A DNA stretch of 64,000 nt from Siphonodentalium dalli (taxonomy: Eukaryota; Mollusca; Scaphopoda; Gadilida; Siphonodentaliidae), in NCBI GenBank assembly GCA_032622095.1, contig CP136069.1, positions 12,108,036 to 12,172,035 of the forward strand. Reading direction: 5' to 3'. Under the pieces are notes generated by a model that ran no database searches, was not told the DNA's origin, and was given only the letters and a program-made list of their open reading frames with translations. How positions within the stretch are numbered: position 1 is the stretch's first letter; each line of letters opens with the position of its first letter. A program made the position numbers and the translations under genes. Of this stretch, positions 34,464 to 45,475 are shown one piece after another.

Positions 34464-34660
34464 AGGAGCTAGTACTTTGCAATCACACAAACTGCAAGTT
34501 TGTTCCGTGTATGATTCCCAACTTCCACTGCAGAACTGACGCAGACATCAAGTTTGTATTAGTGTATACAATCATATCATATTTGTCGCATGTGTTATCG
34601 AAGTTCTTCCATACTTGCGTTATATGGTCTCATCAAAATGTCATACAAGAAACATGTTGA
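34464..34660 (+). CDS. candidate exon (unidentified, Cys-containing)
   Basis: A good 3' splice site (TATTTGACTTCCACAG) precedes an open frame that ends at 34660. The frame reads EELVLCNHTNCKFVPCMIPN, then FHCRTDADIK, then a hydrophobic stretch. Four cysteines close together could be extracellular. No clear donor or partner exon is seen, so this is tentative. Confidence 0.25.
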
Positions 34661-34739
34661 CACCAATGGTGTTTTAAATCCATGCACTGTCATAATTGTA
34701 TCGACTATCGGCAACTTTCCAGATAAACTAATAACGACC

Positions 34740-34925
34740 CCGCTCGGCGCGCTTGCGCGCCCGAGCTCGGATCGTGTATAGGTAACAGGCGGGCGTGCGT
34801 ACTTGTGATGTCACACATAAATTACAGTATACCGTGAGGGAGAAATTTTTATTCACACAACGTTTTCGTGGGAAAATCACGTGACTTCCGGCAGTGGTTT
34901 CACAAAATCGCGGAATCAGATATGA
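34740..34925. repeat. GC-rich hairpin and dispersed-repeat fragment
   Basis: GCTCGGCGCGC, TTGC and GCGCGCCCGAGC form a short hairpin at 34743-34768. Downstream, ATACCGTGAGGGAGAAATTT and AATCACGTGACTTCCGG match the block at 21812-21900 in the same orientation. Confidence 0.6.
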
Positions 34926-35690
34926 AACGAATTTTCTACTTCACAACTTCTGATATGTGGCAATGGACAACGGCTGTATTTATTTATAAACAGTAAGTTG
35001 TTATGAATGTGTCCTACTATGTTCATATTATATTATATCAGTTTCATTTGTTAACAAACTGAAGGCAGTTACGGAGTAATGACGTCAAAGCGTCATTTGT
35101 CTCTGCGGGCCAGAATCCAGACATGACTGAACGTGTCATGTCGTCTTCGGGGACAACTTATTTCACATCACTATACTATAGACTAACCATATATGGATTG
35201 ATGTATTGATTAAGCATTTAATCCGTGCTCATACACATGTAATCTAAGTTAATTATAATATCATATCAAGTTTTACATTTAAATGCAGCTAAGTGTTGAT
35301 TTGTTTCTGAAGTCAGCAGCCGATTCGATGTTTATGTTTACTACTTCCCACTTCATATAAATGGTGTTCATTTATAAAGTTTAACTATATCATAATGATT
35401 ATGAAATGCACCCGTATTCGATAAAAATATAATTCTTACTTTTATGACGGGGTCGTTGCATGTTATCATATTAGGATATATATTCCTGCACAGTTCGATT
35501 TTGGCTGTAGGGACGATTGAACTCACCGACATGTTGAGATTCATGTCTTTTTGTGGAAAGTTTGTAGTATTCTTTCCCGATGTTATATAGAGGAACATGT
35601 GGTATCAAACTGCAACGAAGTTAGGTCTGCAGAAAACTCAGGTTGTTAACCGTTGACAAGCCTATACTTTCTTGAGCAACAGTTGAAGTA
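34926..35690. other. unassigned sequence
   Basis: No repeats or convincing exons seen. Confidence 0.4.
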
Positions 35691-35695
35691 TCTTT

Positions 35696-35985
35696 TGCGC
35701 CGCAGGCGCCCCTCGATTATTAGAGTATAGTAGGTAAGTTACCCACCACCATCCCATCCCGCCACTCATATTGTCTTATGCGCCACAGGCGCCCATATAG
35801 GGGCTACTGCCCACATAAATAATAGGTATAAGTATCTTTAGCGCCGCAGGCGCCCCTCGATTATTAGAGTATAGTAGGTAAGGTAGGTAAGCCCACCACA
35901 CCATCCCGCCACCCATAGTGCATTATGCGCCACATGTGCTGTATAATATAGCTGCTGCCCACATAAATAATATGTATAAGATTCT
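35696..35985 (+). repeat. two-copy tandem duplication (~144 bp)
   Basis: GCGCCGCAGGCGCCCCTCGA and ATTATTAGAGTATAGTAGGT through CTGCCCACATAAATAATA recur with a 144-bp offset. GCGCC..GGCGCC motifs are self-complementary. A further decayed TGCGCCACAGGCGCCC lies inside each unit. Confidence 0.9.
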
Positions 35986-36010
35986 GGTGTTTCTGTGAGG
36001 TATTTCATAA

Positions 36011-36145
36011 CTACATATCCAGCCATTATGCAGTTTGCTTTTCACGATATTTGAAAACCAGGAAGAAGTTGAGGAGACGTTATTGTCACTTGCTGCACTT
36101 GACATGGACACTGGCAAGCCTTTGGTTATTTTTGCCCGATACTGA
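36011..36145 (+). CDS. coding-like open segment, possible terminal exon (unidentified)
   Basis: The frame is open for 44 codons between TAA at 36008 and TGA at 36143. It contains FENQEEVEETLLSLAALDMD and then TGKPLVIFARY at its end. The acidic helix-like stretch is unlike the local base composition. No convincing donor or acceptor pair and no family were recognised. Confidence 0.25.
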   Translation, partial: LHIQPLCSLLFTIFENQEEVEETLLSLAALDMDTGKPLVIFARY

Positions 36146-36969
36146 TGTTTTTGTTGTATTCTACAATAATCTGACCAGCATAACAGAGATTAGCTGGGTT
36201 GTGTGCACAGTCCTATTTGACTACAAGCTGCAGTCTACAGAGAAGTTAATCTGAAATGTATCAGCCATGGAGTCGGGGGCATATTGATATTTATTTCATA
36301 ATCTGTATTATCGACTCTTACAATTATTGATCTCACAATCGAAGCAAACATGCCATAACATAGCTCTGATATGCAGTCGGAGGTTGTTCTGGAGAGCTCT
36401 GCTGTTAGTCTTCGGGATGTATTTGTAATTAAACTGTTGTTGCTGGGGCGAGTTGGTTGCAGATAGGTTCTCGTCACTATGACAATATATTGAACGAAGT
36501 AACACGAGTGGAACATATCATAACTCGCGTCTTGAGAAGTGTAACAATGTCTCAACTATTCAAACAATTTTGGGTGACGAAACACACAGATATGCCAAAA
36601 ACAAGAAACTTAAAAATGCCATCTACCCTTAATGTAACTTATACAAAACTGTCTCATAATTAGATATGAAATAAGGTTCTAGTGTTTGGTACTGAAATGT
36701 GTAAGGCCCGTGTGTCGCGGATATTGGGCAATTCTATTTCCCGGTGGCAGTATAGATAGCAATACAGACTTCGATGGAGTCAAGTTCTGTTATTGCTCCT
36801 GTATATTCTAAATCTTTGTGGCCGGGCGAATCTATTGCGACCAACTGTTCATCAAGATTAGACAACGCATAACGCAGATCCGCCTCAAATGAAATAATAA
36901 TACAGCCGTATTTCTTTCTGTTTTATGACTGGAGAGATTATTTTTCGTTCGAGTACTCGGTATGCTCCT
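36146..36969. other. unassigned sequence
   Basis: Several overlapping open frames occur on both strands (36235-36663), none with splice or family support. Confidence 0.4.
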
Positions 36970-36999
36970 ATAACCTTTTACCCAACAGAAGGGCCCTGT

Positions 37000-37068
37000 G
37001 CCAATGCATTCTCTTATATATGCGAGTCGACCATAGGTCGCCTCGCATATATAAGAGAATGCATTGGC
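37000..37068. repeat. 69-bp hairpin 3
   Basis: The arms match those of 2567-2635 with a complete loop GTCGACCATAGGTCGC. Confidence 0.9.
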
Positions 37069-37147
37069 TTAACACATTACAAATTATAAAATTGTTAAAG
37101 AATGTAAGAAAAAATGGTAAAAAGTGTTAAAAAAAGATTTTTTTTAG

Positions 37148-37216
37148 GCCAATGCATTCTCTTATATATGCGAGGCGACCTATGGTCGACTCGCATATAT
37201 AAGAGAATGCATTGGC
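37148..37216. repeat. 69-bp hairpin 4
   Basis: The arms match those of 2769-2837 without the A/T change seen there. Confidence 0.9.
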
Positions 37217-37370
37217 ACAGGGCATAACTGTAACTATCACAATGTGGTCAATGAGCCGGTTCCAATGATATCCATATTTGTATGGTTCTATTGAGACAGA
37301 CCAAAGATATTTTAGACTGTTGAAGCTTTATTTGGCCGGTTTTGGCCGGTTTGTTGGGTAAAGGGTTAAC

Positions 37371-38199
37371 GATACTGTCAGCACATGTACAGCTTAAGTT
37401 CCTTCCCCAAAACTGGCAGGATCATTTAAATTATATTGGGAAATTTCATGTTAGGTTTCTAAGAATACATTTTGATACATTATCGGTTATAAAAACCATT
37501 TTTGTTCAAACACAAGATACCTTAACGTGATAGTATCTAATTTATTTTGGGCAAATATGTCCACCTCCTTTACTAAATATCATTTGAGAATATGAACATT
37601 TGTCATATTTTACAATTGTGAGATTTCGTGGCCATTTTGGTGACCATCTTGGGTCAAATAGATCAATGTCGAGTGTAAATAAATGATACTAACTATATTT
37701 GAAACTGTGTACACCTTTGTTCATGTTATTGTTCCTATTTATGTCCAAGGTTAGTCTAGAACCCCAAGAAGCAAGTTATGAGTGAAAATACATAGCACAT
37801 TATTTAGTTTGCATTTTTTCAGAGAACGGACAACAGTTAGAGTCAAATTACAACATACTATGTTTTCATAAATGTCATAACTGTGTTCTTTTAAAAAGAA
37901 GCTTGGTGCAATGTTATCATTGATGTAGACATATTTAATTTTTTCTGTATTAAATTTTCTTCCTCATTCCATGCCCACTCTGCAATTGTGTGTGGCTGCG
38001 ATGATGATTTGATCAAATTTTCATGGTATCATTCTGTTGAATTATCGGGTATAAACAGCTATGGTTCACCAATTTTACAAAGAATACCATAAGTCCATGG
38101 TCTTCTGTGAACAGGAGGCACATATATTCACATATATTCACTTTTCTCCCAATACATGGGTGATATCAATGACCATTGTACAGATTGGGATGATTTCTT
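37371..38199. other. unassigned AT-rich sequence
   Basis: GTGGCCATTTTGGTGACCAT near 37630 resembles the GATGGCGGCC motif of the left arm, so the inverted repeat may extend here in decayed form. No gene is supported. Confidence 0.4.
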
Positions 38200-38882
38200 C
38201 ATTTTAAACCATCTTAAACAAAGATGCATTATTTTCAGTGTAATTATATAGCAATTCACATATTTAAAAGAGTGTTACATTATCTTCATCAAATTCAGTT
38301 ATTTTCTGTTTAACACTTGGCTAGAATCACAGAATTGAATTTTGGTTAGCTTTCATAGCACATTTTTAATGCACGTTTTAACGATAATTGGCAGGAAAAA
38401 AGATCCAAATGATGACCTATTAGGTTGTAGAAATGGTTGGATATTGGAATTTATTCAAAATTAGGTCGCTATTAGCTACTAATTTAAGCATGAGTTAATG
38501 ATTCAATAAGAAAGTGTTAAAATTAATAAATTTTCCGAATTTCAGTCGCCATTTTGGCGGCCATCTTGGTTGATGGTGGCCACTTTTTCGGTCAAGTGGA
38601 GGTATTGTGTATTAATTTCACACAATTGGTGAGATATTCAAATTTCTGTCATAAATTCACTAGCAACTATTAGTTAAACTGACTTAGTGCATACTCTGCA
38701 ATTTTGGATGGTGGCTATCTTGATGACGTCATAAATGCACCCAGTCGCGACCCCCATGTGTCTAACATTTGTTTTATGGTGCTTGAGATATCAAGCAACG
38801 TCACTAGCATAGTCGCTATATTTCTTCACAAAATGCACACTGGAGTACATAAGAGCATCTGCTATTAGAACAATATTTGTAT
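38200..38882 (-). repeat. right arm of the outer inverted repeat
   Basis: It is the reverse complement of 4318-5000. Landmarks are CATCAAATTCAGTTATTTTC, GGCCATCTTG, ATCTTGATGACGTCATAAAT, GTCGCGACC and AGTCGCTATATTTCTTCACA. Confidence 0.8.
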
Positions 38883-39470
38883 GATGTCGTAAAACATACC
38901 CCACCCTGGCATACCTTCCTGCAATGTGTTTACATATCCTCGCCCCACCCGAGTACAGTGTATACTATCGGTAGCTTTGGGTAATTCGCCATCTCTATGA
39001 GTGCATTCTAATTAACAGATGTTTTAGACCAATCAGTGGCTGAGCCGGCCAATAGCTGCATTTCTTCACCCGTGCATACATTCAGTGTTAAATTGGCTAT
39101 ATTCAAACATTTTTCTTTTCTCCAATCATAATATACTGAGATTTATATTTGCGCCATGATGTTGTAAATTTATCTGTGATAAAACAATGTTTGTATAGCA
39201 TGACACTTTATCATAATGTTCACCTTTAATGGCAAAACGAATGTATGTTCACTTGTCTGGATATTAAACCATTTAAAGAGTTCAGGTATCCGTCAGTCTG
39301 TTCTGGTCTGTTTGCTAATTTTCTTCCAGAGCCCTTGCCCGATTTCAACCTCATCTGGTGTGGTGAATCGGGGTATAATGGCCTTATTTTTTAAATACAA
39401 ATATTTACATTTTATTAATTTTCAAAATCAACCTGGTAAGCAAATGTAACGTGATTTTTAAAGACTATCA
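38883..39470. other. unassigned sequence
   Basis: No repeat, RNA gene or supported exon was found. Confidence 0.4.
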
Positions 39471-39566
39471 TTACCATTTGCACTGTGGACCACAGTCCAT
39501 TTCTGATTTTGTCGTGGTAGTTGCAATGACAATAGCCTGATTTAGTTGGCTGCTGCCTTTGTTAAA
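39471..39566 (-). pseudogene. decayed copy of the PAN/Apple exon
   Basis: The minus strand encodes FNKGSSQLNQ, then AIVIATTTT, then KSEMDCGPQC before a TAA. This aligns with FNEGSGQQNQSVIATVNAK and SEMDCGAQC in the exon at 41964-42207, with one extra codon. It lacks the signal peptide, the start codon and the last two cysteines. It could be a relic of a tandem paralogue. A donor-like GTAATG follows the Cys codon, so a shortened exon cannot be excluded. Confidence 0.7.
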
Positions 39567-39686
39567 ATAAAGTTATTATAAAACACGAAAAGGCACACAT
39601 CTGCATCAATAGCTTTTTGTGTGTTGATTACTGAGTTTTACGTTATGTGAAGGGGCAAGTTGCTTGTTTTTCAAGATGACGATGGG

Positions 39687-39928
39687 TTAACCCTTTGAGT
39701 GCCAGACCGATTTTTGTATCAACCCATATAACCTGTGCCAATGCATTCTCTTATATATGCGAGTCGACCATAGGTCGCCTCACATATATAAGAATGCATT
39801 GGCCTAACATTTTTTTTTTTTTTTTTTACAATGTTTAACAATTTTATTATATTTTTTTATATTTTTTAACAGACTTATTGTGTAGGTTTAGGGCCGATTA
39901 GATCGGCCCCTGGCATTCAAAGGGTTAA
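39687..39928. mobile_element. second piggyBac-like MITE with one hairpin
   Basis: The element (39691-39924) is bounded by TTAA on both sides. Its ends are CCCTTTGAGTGCCAG and, reverse-complemented, CCCTTTGAATGCCAGG. It carries the same hairpin (39737-39803, two bases shorter) followed by a T-rich spacer like that of the twin-hairpin MITE. The terminal repeats differ from the CCCTTTACCCAACA family, so two MITE families share one internal module. Confidence 0.8.
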
Positions 39929-40840
39929 ATGAATGCCAGTTGGTAGCATGGTGGGTAACAAGACATTTCGTTGCATGCTATTAAGTCGACTAATTGGTAA
40001 CGGAATGTATGCAATGCTCAATAGACGCAGATAAAACATGAAAGGATGCTATGCAGAGATTATCAACCTAAATAAATCGAGATTTGTTAGCTGTTTTCAA
40101 CTCTTTGCGAAGAGAGGAACACGCCTATGAGTGTACCACATATCCGGAATTCGCTTAAAATGAAAGTCGTTTTTTTCCTGAATTCGAAATTTGAATATGT
40201 CTCAGTTTATGTGGCTTTTAAAGTCTGCATAATATTGTATCACATTGTTATCGACTGATGTCGGAGACAGCTTAAGAGAGTAAGGTTTTCGAAATTCACC
40301 ACATTTAGGGACTTAGCGATGTTTTGTGTGGCGGGTGTGGGGTGAGGGATTACATAACACACCTTCTCATATATGGCCAAAAGTTTCCGCAATTGGAAAA
40401 TTGATACCTGACACAACATTACTTGAAATGTCATACCATCAATAGATTGCAATTGTTCTTATATTTGATTTTTCGAACGACATGTTAATGTGAAATTTGT
40501 CGTATCGGGGCCAAATATCGTATCTGTTCCTACTTTCGGTAAATTTGTTGGACGAAAATGGCCATCAGCTAAAGACTTTAAAATATAGGGGTGTCAGGTT
40601 GTAAATTTTCATCATATGAACATTTCGATCTGTTGCTTAAAAGTCCATCTAGAGGGTGTAAATGCATTTCGAAGACTAGATTTGGTTAAAGTGACGGAGC
40701 AGTCTCGAGTGTGTTGTGTCCGACAGAGAACACTGGCCAGTGTAAATAGGGGTAAACAGGTCAGGGGTTCCACAATTATTTGTAGATGACCAAAGAACTC
40801 TTTAGTCTTATCCACCGGGGTGGGGTGGGAGAGGGGAGTT
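39929..40840. other. unassigned sequence
   Basis: Minus-strand frames at 40240-40452 and 40612-40815 have no recognisable motif or supported splice sites. Confidence 0.4.
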
Positions 40841-40849
40841 GTTTTTGGT

Positions 40850-41200
40850 TAGGTATACACATAGATATATGGTTATTATACCACCCGATATTAGTCGGCG
40901 GGTATATAGTTGACGTCTCGAGCCGTCCGTCCGTACACACATTTTGCATTATAACTCAAGAGTTGGTTGTCATATTTTGATGCCTATGGCATGGTGACGG
41001 ACCAAAAATGGGAACGAATATGCATAATATTACGGGTTGTGACCATCCATGCATACCAGAGTTATGGACCATGTTCGACTTGAAATTCAGTCCGTACAAA
41101 GTTTTTGCAATATAAGTTAAGTGTCGGTTGTCGAATTTGAATGTGGTTTTGTATGGTGATAGACCAGAATGAAGAATTGAATGTCATTTCTCATTAATGC
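40850..41200 (+). repeat. possible dispersed repeat with CCGTCCGTCCGT motif
   Basis: GAGCCGTCCGTCCGTACACA is followed by two diverged halves of ~140 bp (about 40935 and 41095). Both contain ATATAA or ATAACTCAAG-like, GTTGTC and ATGGTGA..GACCA blocks. The similarity is weak. Confidence 0.4.
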
Positions 41201-41867
41201 ATCTGAATGTATCACATTATTGCAGTTTATCTATTTGTAAGTGAAAACAGTATACAATTAAAGTATTTTAGTTTTGTCTTGTTGAGCAGTAAAGTGAAGT
41301 TCGGAAATTTAATGAGAATAGCGTCACCTTCAGTTGGGATTGTCTGAGCAGTTAACAGTAACGGTCACTCGTCATAACCAATTCAGTTTTATTTGGATAA
41401 TTGTTGCAAATTAACATTACTTGCAATCATTCAAGATGATAAATAAACAGAAGAAATGAATTTGATTACATGCCAAACAAGACAGTATTTCAGACATTAG
41501 AAATGATATATAGTCACCATTAGGTATTCACCGTGTAGTATCCAATTTGTGATATAGTTTCTTTGTTTATTACTTTTATTCAGGTAATACAACTGGGATA
41601 TATATTAATTGTGTTGCTAAATATTTCATCCGTTGATCATAAGTTTCCTGAACGCATATACGGTGGTCCACTGTGAAGTGGTCCGGGATCCTGTGAAATC
41701 CAGAATGTTGTTAAATCCGAGGCTAAATAGTCACTTTAGTTGCCAAAATAGCCCCATACAAACAAGCATGGTACTAACATGCTTACAAACAACATTACAT
41801 GGCCAGTACTTGTAAATTGTTTGAAAAAAACCCATTTTGGAAAAAATTAACAAGCACAGTTTTTTCG

Positions 41868-41937
41868 GCCTCTGGACCATCCACCCACCCACCCCGGTCC
41901 TATATACGGATTTGTTTTGTGTCCAGACCCCCCCCCC
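41868..41937 (-). mobile_element. terminal fragment of the G-run TIR family inside the PAN gene intron
   Basis: Reverse-complemented it reads a G-run, ACAAAACAAATCCG, then GGGGTGGGTGGGTGGATGG. It matches the left end of the element at 14995. It lies about 25 bp inside the intron from the exon's donor site. Confidence 0.65.
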
Positions 41938-41963
41938 CTGGTACATTGGAGTAAAATACTCAC

Positions 41964-42207
41964 CTGGTATCTGTAGCACTCCGCTATCATCAGTGAACAG
42001 AACACACGTAGAACCATGTATAGCGAACGATTTGCATTCATATTTCTTCATGCACTGTGCACCACAGTCCATTTCTGATTTTGCATTGACAGTTGCAATG
42101 ACAGACTGATTTTGTTGGCCGCTGCCTTCGTTAAAAGTGACACTCACAATCTTAGAATTAGCATATGCAGTATGCCAGAAACATATCACAATGATTCCGA
42201 TGATCAT
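41964..42207 (-). CDS. first exon of a secreted PAN/Apple-domain protein
   Basis: The ATG at 42207-42205 opens 81 codons plus one base, ending at CCAG/GTGAGT (donor at 41963-41958), so the following intron is phase 1. Residues 1 to about 17 (MIIGIIVICFWHTAYAN) form a signal peptide. Residues 18-81 resemble the N-terminal half of a PAN/Apple domain. They contain SEMDCGAQCMKKYECKSF, then a C-x9-spaced cysteine followed by VLF, giving C48, C52, C58 and C68. PAN domains bind protein or carbohydrate ligands outside the cell. I infer a secreted or surface protein but no specific role. The other exons are not found and may lie at lower coordinates or outside the window. No TATA box is obvious upstream. 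Reading past the donor enters a transposon fragment, so the longer frame is intronic. Confidence 0.7.
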
Positions 42208-44365
42208 GGTTGATGAGCTTTAAATTTGATCTCAAACAGACTAGAAGTCGCAAAAAATGTTTTATGTCGGTTACAGACTGGATAATCTCAGCAACGGTCT
42301 GGTTTCCTTCTTTGCCTGTTAATCTTATCACACTTTATCCTGAGATGAAGAATAGACAGGTGATATGTAGTGATGTCAATAAGTGGGTGTCACCTGCTTC
42401 AATCGATAACGCAAGGACAAAGACAGTCATTCGGTCTTCCGATTGGACAATCGACCTGATGAGAATAACTTCGTTCATTGTCGACCACACCAGTATGTCT
42501 ATTTTGTATAAGTGGTGTCATTCTGATAGACTGCATAATATAGTTACCCTTATCAAAACACGCAAACCTTTGATGACTGGATGCTCCTTCGGCGAGACCA
42601 TTCGGCTGTGAAAGGATGACTGCTCAGTTAAAGTTACACAATAGACCTGTTCGCCTTATTTGTATCACAAAGTACCCGCTCGATATGTAAGCACATACTT
42701 ATGGATTACATACATGTAAACTACACAACAATTTATATTGAAGATCTAAATTATAGAACTAAGCACTAACGATATGCATTATGGCATCTCGAAAAATGGT
42801 TCCAAAGTTTCTCCCATATTACGATCAGACTGGTCACTTTTACAGTCTCTCCTAATGTATAATAAGGATAACGTTATGCAGCCAAATGACGAAAAATCAC
42901 CTTTCACCTCGAGATACATAACACATCGGGATTATGTATATATGTTCAATTATATGTATTTCACTTTATTATGTTTTCTCAAATACTGTATTTATGGTTT
43001 AATGAGAATAAACATATTTGATTTTGATATTTTAACACACGCACTGTCTTTTTACTGATATGATTAATTTATTATTTCCGTATCTTATGAGTTTAGAGAA
43101 GTAAACAATATTATAATAACACATCGTAATATGATCATACACTGGCGTATACGTAACGAACCAAATCTAAACAACTGAGGGTTGATCTTGATAGGACTTT
43201 GATAGGACTTTCTGCAACATATGAAGTCCGTATTCAATTAAATGACCACGATCCGGTGAAGTTGAACATCGATTTCCATGTTAATAGTGCGGACCCCTTT
43301 TGAGTTGCTGATTCCAGGAGCGCCGTAAAGATGTCTTACATGACTTGACTCCACTACAGTTGTCGTTGGAAGCTAATTATCACATTTTAATGAGATATTT
43401 TCGGCGCCAGATATCGACATTTGTGACTCTTCGATACTGAAAATAATGAGAAATGTCCATGATATGTTTTTAGCGTGTATCTCACCGTTACAAAGGCTTC
43501 ACTCACTACCCGCTAATGGGTAAACAAACAACAACTAAGAGCTTTACGCTTTAAGTGCTACGCTAGGCGGTCGGACCTATATAGCGTTTATTACTAAATA
43601 AACAATATCTGATGAATATATGCGCGCTTATATTCATATATAATATCCAAATATATACGGAAATATGAATATGGATCGAAACAACATACGACTGTGTAGG
43701 AACTGTTACATCGGAAATCGTTCTATCGCCGGTTTGTGATGGTTCTTGACTGATTTGTGACGGTTCCTGATGAACGAAATTATACATTTTCACGACTTTT
43801 TGACAGTCAAAAAGCAATTTTGAGGAATCTAGGTGATAATTCGATTAGTTATTTTCAATCCCATCACAATCTGTGGCACCAATGAGCGTGTTAATAACGA
43901 AACTTTCATTGTGCGAGTCATAACAACGACAAAAACCACGCATTTTCATAATTGTTTGGGTTCTCTCCTGGTCGAGTCGGTTCTCTCCCCATTTAATCGT
44001 TCTACACGGGTAAAACTATGGCTAATATTTGCCATGGTACATGGTTCAAACTGCCAATTTTGTGAAAGTATGCAAAGATAAACACAATAAACTATGCATT
44101 AAGTTGAAATTTGCACCACTTGTCATTAACTCCGATGAATTACACTGCCTTTCTTTGCTTATTCAATAATCTGTGTTACGCCTATCAAAATTCCCAAAGT
44201 TACCAACTAGTTTGGACAATAACGCGTTTTTTGCTGACCCAACATTTCCACGAGTCATTAGCCGGTTGACAATAGTGAAATTTCATAGAGCTTGACTTCG
44301 AAAAGCATGAGCGTAGACGGGATATATAGAGTTATCTGTCTTGTATTTTATTTATTATATGTTTT
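42208..44365. other. upstream of the PAN exon; otherwise unassigned
   Basis: The promoter of the minus-strand PAN gene should lie just above 42207, but I cannot point to a core element. A minus-strand frame at 43563-43817 starts MLFDCQKVVKMYNFVHQE and repeats EPSQ, but has no support. The rest shows no repeat. Confidence 0.4.
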
Positions 44366-44371
44366 TGGAAC

Positions 44372-44905
44372 TTCTGTCTGTATGTATGTATTTGTGTTAT
44401 AGACTCGAAAAACTGCTCGACCGATCCGACTCAAATTTGGTGTTTATGCCTACTTTGATCCAGTGAACAATATGGGGGGTTCAATTTCACGTGCGACCGT
44501 GTCCTTGACCTCGCTCAAATACGCTCATGTAGGCATGTTCTGGACCTCGACCTATCCCACTCAAATTTGGTAGCTGGGTCTACTTTGATCACGGGAACAA
44601 TATGAGCGGGTCCAATTTCACTTGCGACCGTGTCCTTGACCTTGACCTCGCTCATATACGCTCATATAGGCATGTTTCTAGACCTCGACCGATCCGATTC
44701 AAATTTGGTATAATGTAGGCCTAATTTGATCCCGGGAACAATACGGGTGGGTCCAATTTCACGTGCGACCGTGTCCTTGACCCTGACCACATTCGCTCAT
44801 ATGGGCATGTTTCCGGGCCGATCGAACAAGAGTTTGTCCAGGCGGAGGCGATCACAAATAAATCCCTAAATAGCCCGGACGAAGAGGGGTACATCGGCTA
44901 GTGTT
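44372..44905 (+). repeat. repeat E, three units (~130 bp) with element tail
   Basis: Units contain GACCGATCCGACTCAAATTT, CTACTTTGATC, GGGAACAATATG and CGACCGTGTCCTTGACC blocks. The lead-in CTGTCTGTATGTATGTATTT also precedes the second unit at 23.85 kb in variant form. The tail CCCGGACGAAGAGG, GGTACATCGG and CTAGT could be a Helitron-type 3' end (CTRR with T after it), with a weak TAGCCCG..CGGCTA stem before it. That reading is tentative. Confidence 0.75.
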
Positions 44906-45124
44906 GTCTATTTTCGTAGACGTATTTTACTCAACAAAAAGCCAAAAATAAGACGTTAAAAGTTCGTTGACACCCATACAATGTTCTGATTACGCAGTTT
45001 ATGAAGTTTATGTCGTGCATCCGTTTGCTGGATGCTGCTTATCTAGGTTAAATTCTAGAATTCTAGAATATGCAGCTATTAAAGCATATACAAGCACGAT
45101 AACCTTTCACTCAGTCATATTTTA

Positions 45125-45475
45125 GATTGAACTACGGATCTCTCATTTTTTAATAGAAAATATACAAAAGCAAAGAATCCTACAGTTACAAATAGTATGA
45201 AATGGGTGTTAAACCTTTGGTTACTAAATGCGCTGTAATGAGAATTGACTTGAATCGTATTGATTAATTTGTAAGAAAGCTTAGCTATTAAGTTCAACAA
45301 GCAGTAACATATAAAAAAGAGAAAATAATAATGCAGTTACAAATATTATTATATGTATGTTAATCCTTTGGTGACTAAATGTGCTGTAATGAGCAGCGAC
45401 TTGAATCCTATTGATTCATTTGTAGGAATGCTCAGCTATTAAATTCAACATGCTGTAACAGATTGTTTGAATTAT
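45125..45475 (+). repeat. two-copy direct duplication (~152 bp)
   Basis: CAGTTACAAATA, CTTTGGTTACTAAATG, CGCTGTAATGAG and CAGCTATTAAATTCAACA recur with an offset of about 152 bp and roughly 85% identity by eye. Confidence 0.85.

Larger units (their letters stand above)
36970..37370 (-). mobile_element. piggyBac-like MITE carrying two 69-bp hairpins (right copy, inverted)
   Basis: The element (36974-37366) is the reverse complement of 2418-2869. Its right end is TGTTGGGTAAAGGG followed by TTAA (37367-37370). Its left end is CCTTTTACCCAACAG preceded by ATAA, one base off TTAA. The spacer between the hairpins is shorter than in the left copy. GGCCGGTTTTGGCCGGTTTG near the right end is a small internal repeat. 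Confidence 0.75.

Noticed and set aside
41731-41963. Continuation of the PAN frame past the donor
   Set aside because: The sequence after GTGAGT is a transposon terminal fragment with a long C-run and loses PAN similarity, so it is read as intron.
42210-42611. 133-codon plus-strand frame upstream of the PAN exon
   Set aside because: It starts three bases from the divergent PAN ATG, shows no domain or splice context, and overlaps the expected promoter and 5' leader. It is probably chance.
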